Below, piece after piece: positions 58,801 through 64,000 of a DNA stretch of 64,000 nt. The position numbers were made by a program, and so were the translations under genes. Numbering within the stretch: the first letter of the stretch is position 1; the number at the start of each line of letters is the position of its first letter. The DNA comes from Alopecurus myosuroides (lineage: Eukaryota; Streptophyta; Magnoliopsida; Poales; Poaceae). The notes beneath the pieces were generated by a model. The model saw only the letters and a list, made by a program, of their open reading frames with translations, was not told the origin of the DNA and did no database searches. Where the stretch lies: contig CM054060.1 of NCBI GenBank assembly GCA_028641055.1, positions 161,918,696 through 161,982,695 on the forward strand, in the 5' to 3' direction.

Positions 58801-59207
58801 TTATTAATTGATTCATGATGTGTTATTGCGTGTTCTCTAATTATTTGTTCTATTCTTCCTCATGAACTTTGAAGGTGTCCGGGCATTTATGTTTTGCCCC
58901 ACTCTTAAGGACTAGCGAAATATCACTTTGACATGTTTTCTCTAAACTTCAAACAAACGTATATATTTTTTTCCATTGTTATTCATGATCTTTTATTTGA
59001 GTTACTTCTCATGATGCAAAGTGATTGCTATGCTTTATTATTAAAGTTATATCTATCATTATTGTGTTAAAGTTCTATGATCTTAGCTTAAATATGCTTT
59101 TACATTATGGATGATCAAGTTTATGTTGGTAGCATGTCACCTCAGAAATTATGTGTTTTTATCGTTTTGCCTACTCAAGGACGAGTAGGAACTAAGCTTA
59201 GGGATGC

Positions 59208-60806
59208 TGATACGTCGTAAACGTATCCCTAATTTCTAATGTTCCATGTTGTTTTCTTATTGTTTCTCACATGTTTGCTATACACTTCATGTCATTTTTA
59301 TCGATTTATTGGACTAACCTATTGACAAGATGCCACATAGCCAGTTCTCTGTTTTTTGCTGTTTTTAGTTTCAAAAAAGTTGTTCTGGAAATATTCTCGG
59401 AATTAGAAAATTCAAAGCCCGGAAGTCTTAGAATTCCCGAAGGTTCTATGGAGTCCCGAAGAGACCCGGAGGGAGGCCTCAGGGGTCCCACACCATAGGG
59501 CGGCACGCCCCCCTTGGTCGTGCCGGGGGGTGGTGTGGGCCCCTAGGCCTCCACCGCCTCTGCCCTTTCGCCTATTTAATCCCACCGAGACAAAAAACCT
59601 AGGAGGATCCCAGTTTTATCCGAGAAACACCCAAGGTTGCCGTCACCGTCATTCCGAGATCGGAAGGGTTCTGGAGCTCTCCGCGGCACCCTACCGGAGG
59701 GGGAAACCATCACCGGAGGGGTCTACACCACCATGCCCTCCTCCGAAGTGATGCGTGAGTAGTTCATCCCTGGACTACGGGTCCATAGCAGCAACTAGAT
59801 GGTTGTCTTCTCCACTTTGTACCTCATGTTTAGATCTTGTGAGCTGCCTATCATGATCAAGATCATCTTTATGTAATGCTACATGTTGTGTTTGTCGGGA
59901 TCTGATGAATGTTGAATGTTATGTCTTCTGATTATCAATCTATCATGTTATCTTCATGCATATGTTATTTATGATCTTGCATGCTCTCCGTTATTAGTAG
60001 ACGCTCTGGCCAAGTAGATGCTAGTAACTCCAAGAGGGAGTATTTATGCTCGGTAGTGGGTTCATGCCTCCTTTTCATCTGTTCTCGAGTGACAGAAACG
60101 TGACAGATGGAGTATGTGCTATTGCTATTAGGGAGAAAACAACAATGCTTTGTCTAAGGATGATGTTGTTGTTTACATTACACACTTTGCTTACTGTGAT
60201 TATCTGTTGCTTGCAACTTAATACCAAACGTTTGTTCGGATGATATCCGGAGGGTGGATTTTTAGTCATAGATGCATTTGGATAACGGTCTATGTAATTT
60301 GTTGTAATGCCCACATGAATCAAATAGTAATCTTTATGTCATGCATATGCACTACGGTGCAGCCTTCATTTCTATCAATTGCCCAGCTGTAATTTGTTCA
60401 CCACACATGTTATTTATCTTTCACGGAGAGACACCACTAGTGAACTGTGGACCCTGGTCATTTTTCCTCATACTGATAAAACACCTACTGCTTTCATACT
60501 GCTCTCGTACTGTTCCTACTGTTTTCCACACCATACGTTTAAACTCTTTGTGTTCAGCAAAACAGGTGAGATGGACAACCTCACAGCTTCGTTGGGGCAA
60601 AGTGATTTGATTGTGTTGTGTAGGTTCCACGTTGCTGCTGAACCAGTAGTGCGCCCTGCCATCTCAGCTGCATCAACCTTCAGAAGTGGTTCTTCCTCCT
60701 ACTGGTCGATTCAACCTTGGTTTCTTTTCTGAGGGAAAACTTGCTGTTGCACACTTCACACCTTGCGCTTGGGGTCTCCCAACGAGCGTGTGTCTATACT
60801 CCATCA
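59208..60806 (+). repeat. LTR-2, diverged Athila-like LTR
   Basis: Starts TGATACGTCGTAAACGTATC and ends CTATACTCCATCA, 1599 bp. Its promoter-proximal third (59400-59700, GC-rich) differs strongly from LTR-1 and LTR-3, showing it belongs to a separate subfamily. Confidence 0.75.
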
Positions 60807-61786
60807 CGCCACTCCAAGTAAATTTCTCGTGTGTTACCTTTAAACCTTAAAAATTATTAACCTGATTTGTGTTCCTGTTTTAGCTCATGAGGAAGTATTG
60901 AACGCTTTATTATGCTTTCATGTTTGATGGCTTCACACCTGACTAGCATGAATAATGTGCTAGTCCTTAATTTTGCAAAAAGAGCAGGCATCTGGGTGCC
61001 CAACCCAAAGTTAGCTACAATAATAACGTTAAATATCCTCATACTATGGACTTGAGAAATCATGAACTTAGCTTGTGCAAACAAAGGAGACATGGGAATG
61101 TTATGATTCTCCTATGGGAGCCGCTCTTGAAGCCATTAAACATGAAAATATGATAATTCATTTGATATCATTCGTTTACATAGACATACACCTCTCTCAA
61201 CATATATTTTAAATACCTCTGTTTTATTAAATAAAAAGCTCCAGCACATGAGTAATCACTGCTTCCCTCTACAAAGGGCCGTTCTTTTGCTTTCACGATG
61301 AGTTTCCATCTTCCTACTTTATGAACCAGTTAAGAGAGCATAGTTGTCATTCTGACTATAATGTGCATTGTCCCAAAATTTATTATTGATTGATTCATTA
61401 TTGTGGTATTGCTTGCTCTCAAATTATTTGTATATAGTCACCCTTTAAACTTTGAACGTATCCTGGCATTTATGTTTAGCTACCACACGATGTACATGCT
61501 GGATACCACTTTATTATGTTTTTATTTATGATTGAAACAAACATATCACTTTGAATGCATTTTTTTCATTGTCATTTATTCGGGTTACTTTTCATGTGCA
61601 ACATAGTTGCTAAGTTTACATTAGTTCAAATAATATTTATCATGCCTTTGTTAAAGTACTTTGATCTCAGTTTGCAATGCTTTTACATAACGTTGATCAA
61701 GATTGTGTTGGCTTCATGTCATCTCAGAAATTATTTTGTTATCAGTTACCCACTCGAGGACGAGCATGAGATAAGCTCGGGGATGC

Positions 61787-62647
61787 TAATACGTTGCAAA
61801 CATGTCTATAGTTTTTGATGCTCCATGCTTGTTTTCTACCCAATACCTTTTGTTTTCCACGTGTTCTCTATCGTTTTCCGGATGTTTTCATGAACTAACC
61901 TATTAACGAGATGCCCCGGGCCAGTTGTTTTTTGTTGTTTTTCTAGTTTAGAGAAGTTCTTAAATAAATATTCTCGGAAAGGGTTGAATATTCACGGAGA
62001 TCGTTTTTTACCCGGAACAAAGACGGAGTCCAAAGAAGAGCCGAAGGGAAGCCAGGGGTGCTAGGGGCGACCCTACCCTAGGTTGCGCCTGGTGGGCCCA
62101 TGATCGCCTCCAGACGGATGTGTCAGCAGTTCATCTCAGGACTACGGGTCCATAGCAGTAGCTAGATGGTTGTTCTCTCCCCTATGCCTCCATGTTTAGA
62201 GTCTCGTGAGCTGCCTCACATGATCGAGACCACCGTCATGTAATTGTGCATGTCTAGTCTGAGTTGCTTCACTTATATTCGTAGAGAGTTTTAATCTTAT
62301 CTTGCAATGCTCTCCGTGTTCATGATTACCTTGGCCACGTACTTGTTTTCACCTCCAAGAGAGGGTTTATATGCTAGATGGTAGGTTCATGCCTCCCTTA
62401 AATCTGTGGTCGAGTGACAGAAATGTGAGAGATGGGGGATGTGCTGTTGCTACTAGGGAGAAAACAACGGTGCTCTTGTCTACAGACGAGGAGCACTACT
62501 TACATTACGTATTGCTCTGAATGCATTTGTCTGTTGCACACAAAGCAATCACTTTGTTGCTGCAACTTAATACTAGATAGATTTTCTCGATAGCTTTCTT
62601 GAGGTGGACTTTTAGATATGGATGCATGCCAGATAGCCAACCTGCCT
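61787..62647 (+). repeat. LTR-3, partial, interrupted by another LTR element
   Basis: Starts TAATACGTTGCAAACATGTC (the TG is mutated to TA) and follows LTR-1 closely (ATTCTCGGAAAGGGTTGAAT; CCTCCAAGAGAGGGTTTATA). It lacks a central segment around 62100 present in LTR-1 and stops at CAACCTGCCT, where TGATGACCCACAAG begins. The missing end should lie beyond the window. Confidence 0.75.
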
Positions 62648-64000
62648 TGATGACCCACAAGTATAAGGGATCGCAGCAGTCTTCGAGGGAAGTAAAACAA
62701 AAATTTATTGATTCGACACATAGGGAGTCAAAGAGTATTTATAAGTCTTAACAGATGAGTTGTCAGTTCAGCTACACCTGAAAGTAGACTTGCTCGCAAC
62801 AGATTATCAGTGGTAACAGTTTTATAGCAGTAGTAGTAGTAAAATAACAGCAGGAGTAAAATAATAATAGCGGTAGCAATTGTAGGAAACAACAAGATTA
62901 ACGTACTGTAGGCATAAGGATGGATGAACAGGCGTTGCATGTATAATATAGTTCATATAATAATCAAAACATGCGCATTGCAGATAGATAATAATAAAGC
63001 ATCCAAGTTCTAGGCAAACCATATGCATGTATTCCAATTTAGTCGTACGTGCTTGCAATGAGAAACTTGAACAACATATTTTGTCCTACCAGCCCGTTGT
63101 AGCGGGGCCTCAAGGGAAACTACTCGTAACTAAGGTGTTCTTTTTAATAAACCACCGAAGCAAAGCATTAACACCCCGTGAACACATGTGATCCTAACAT
63201 CACAACCATCCCCTCCGGTTGTCCCAATTTCCGTCACTTTGGGGCCTCGGGTTCCGGACAATGACATGTGTAAACAACTTGCAGGTATGATTAAGAAACA
63301 TAATTATACTCATGAAACAATAATATGTTCAGATCTGAGATCATGGCACTCAGGCCCTAGTGACAAGCATTAAGCATAACAAGTTGCAACAAGGATATAA
63401 AGCACTAACAGCGGATACTAGGCACTATGCCCTAACAATCTGGCATTATTACATGAATGATCTCGTCCAATCCCTTCCATCCCTCTCAGCCTACAGCGGG
63501 GATTACTCACACATGGATGGGTAAATCATGAATGGTTGAAGGAGAAGTGGTGGTGATGATGATGACGGCGATCTCCTTCAAATCCTCGTCCCGGTAGGGC
63601 GACAGAACAAGAACTTTTGATCCCCGAATTGAGTTTCGAGGTGGCGGCGGAGCTATGGTGTGTTTCTCTGTAATATAGCAAACCCCCCGATGTTTTTAGG
63701 ATACGGGGCTAATGTAGTCGAAAGGGGAGCCCGTTGGGGTGCCTGGGGCAGCCACACCACCAGGCCGCACGGCCTAGGGGGGCTCCAACCAATGGTGTGG
63801 GCCCCTGCTTGCCCCCTCCGGCTCTTCTTCTGGCTCCGGGGGTCTTCGGGTGAAATAAGGACTTCGGGATCTTTTCCGGGCAATTTCCTGAAAGTTGATT
63901 TTTCTGCACAAAAACGAGTTACCAAGGTAATTCTGCTGAAAACAGTGTTAGTCTGTGTTAGTTGTATCCAAAACTCACAAGTTTAGAGGAAAACAACCGC
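62648..64000 (-). mobile_element. LTR of another Athila-like element, minus strand, runs off the window
   Basis: TGATGACCCACAAGTATAAG is the reverse complement of a well-known Triticeae LTR end (...CTTGTGGGTCATCA). The region 63700-63880 holds a GC-rich block resembling, in reverse orientation, the promoter-proximal part of LTR-2. The preceding TGCCT (62643-62647) is the likely TSD. It carries no coding sequence here. Confidence 0.65.

Larger units (their letters stand above)
52367..62647 (+). mobile_element. Athila/Sabrina-like LTR element complex with three LTRs, mostly non-coding
   Basis: Order: LTR-1 (52367-53964), primer-binding site (53976-53993), gag-like remnant, internal segment A (about 54840-56655), homologous segment A' (about 56659-58225), segment B (58226-59207), LTR-2 (59208-60806), segment B' (60807-61786), LTR-3 (61787-62647, interrupted). 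A and A' share the GGCGTTAAAGAAAAGC block, the AAGCTTGGGGATGCCCAAGG block and TTGACTTGGCGCATGCTC. LTR-1 and LTR-3 resemble each other more than LTR-2, so LTR-2 with A'-B is probably a second, recombined element. No intact gag or pol: a large non-autonomous element. Confidence 0.75.

Overview
The window looks like intergenic DNA from a large grass genome, most probably Triticeae (wheat, Aegilops or barley). The reasons are nested Tat- and Athila-lineage LTR retrotransposons, plant L1-clade LINEs with zf-RVT tails, Stowaway and Tourist MITEs, a tRNA-derived SINE and a fragment of a plant organellar ClpB gene. No bacterial or organellar gene organisation is present. No complete, undamaged host gene is seen; the closest is a small gene with a PNRC/EDC-type decapping motif.

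Layout. 1-9350: 3' part of a Tat-lineage gypsy element (+) whose pol has six in-frame stops, followed by a spliced antisense gene region and the 3' LTR. It sits inside the integrase C-terminus of a second Tat element, which resumes at 9351 and ends with its own LTR at 11668-12212. 12230-12500: LINE tail (-). 12500-23500: the low-copy core. It holds a PNRC/EDC-motif gene (14506-15053, -), coding-like blocks with a recurring W-D-P-G motif (16126-17377, +), two tRNA-derived SINEs with target-site duplications (TSDs), a LINE tail, a possible Helitron 3' end at 20664, several exon-like fragments, and a broken ClpB last exon (23124-23443, -). 23533-24045: small element with 22-bp terminal inverted repeats and an internal 57-bp repeat. 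24270-25277: LINE remnant (-). 25278-29343: unclassified sequence with a Stowaway MITE.

29349-37957: a complete, young non-autonomous LTR retrotransposon (-) with LTRs of about 4.3 and 3.8 kb, a core of only about 475 bp, an initiator-Met primer-binding site and a perfect CATGT TSD. 38418-38807: Tourist-like MITE. 39301-40926: TIR element holding a damaged B3-domain gene. 40927-45900: LINE tails, a GC-rich probable non-autonomous retroelement and a MITE-like element.

45902-52366: Athila-like element on the minus strand, split by a 3.6-kb LINE (47664-51291, +) with its own TSD. 52367-62647: plus-strand Athila-like non-coding element with three LTRs in a row and duplicated internal segments. 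Its last LTR is cut at 62648 by a further minus-strand LTR that runs off the window.

The history is therefore layered insertion: Tat into Tat, LINE into Athila, LTR element into LTR. The 29349-37957 element is clearly among the most recent. Splice sites, family names and ages are by-eye judgements; no database search was possible.
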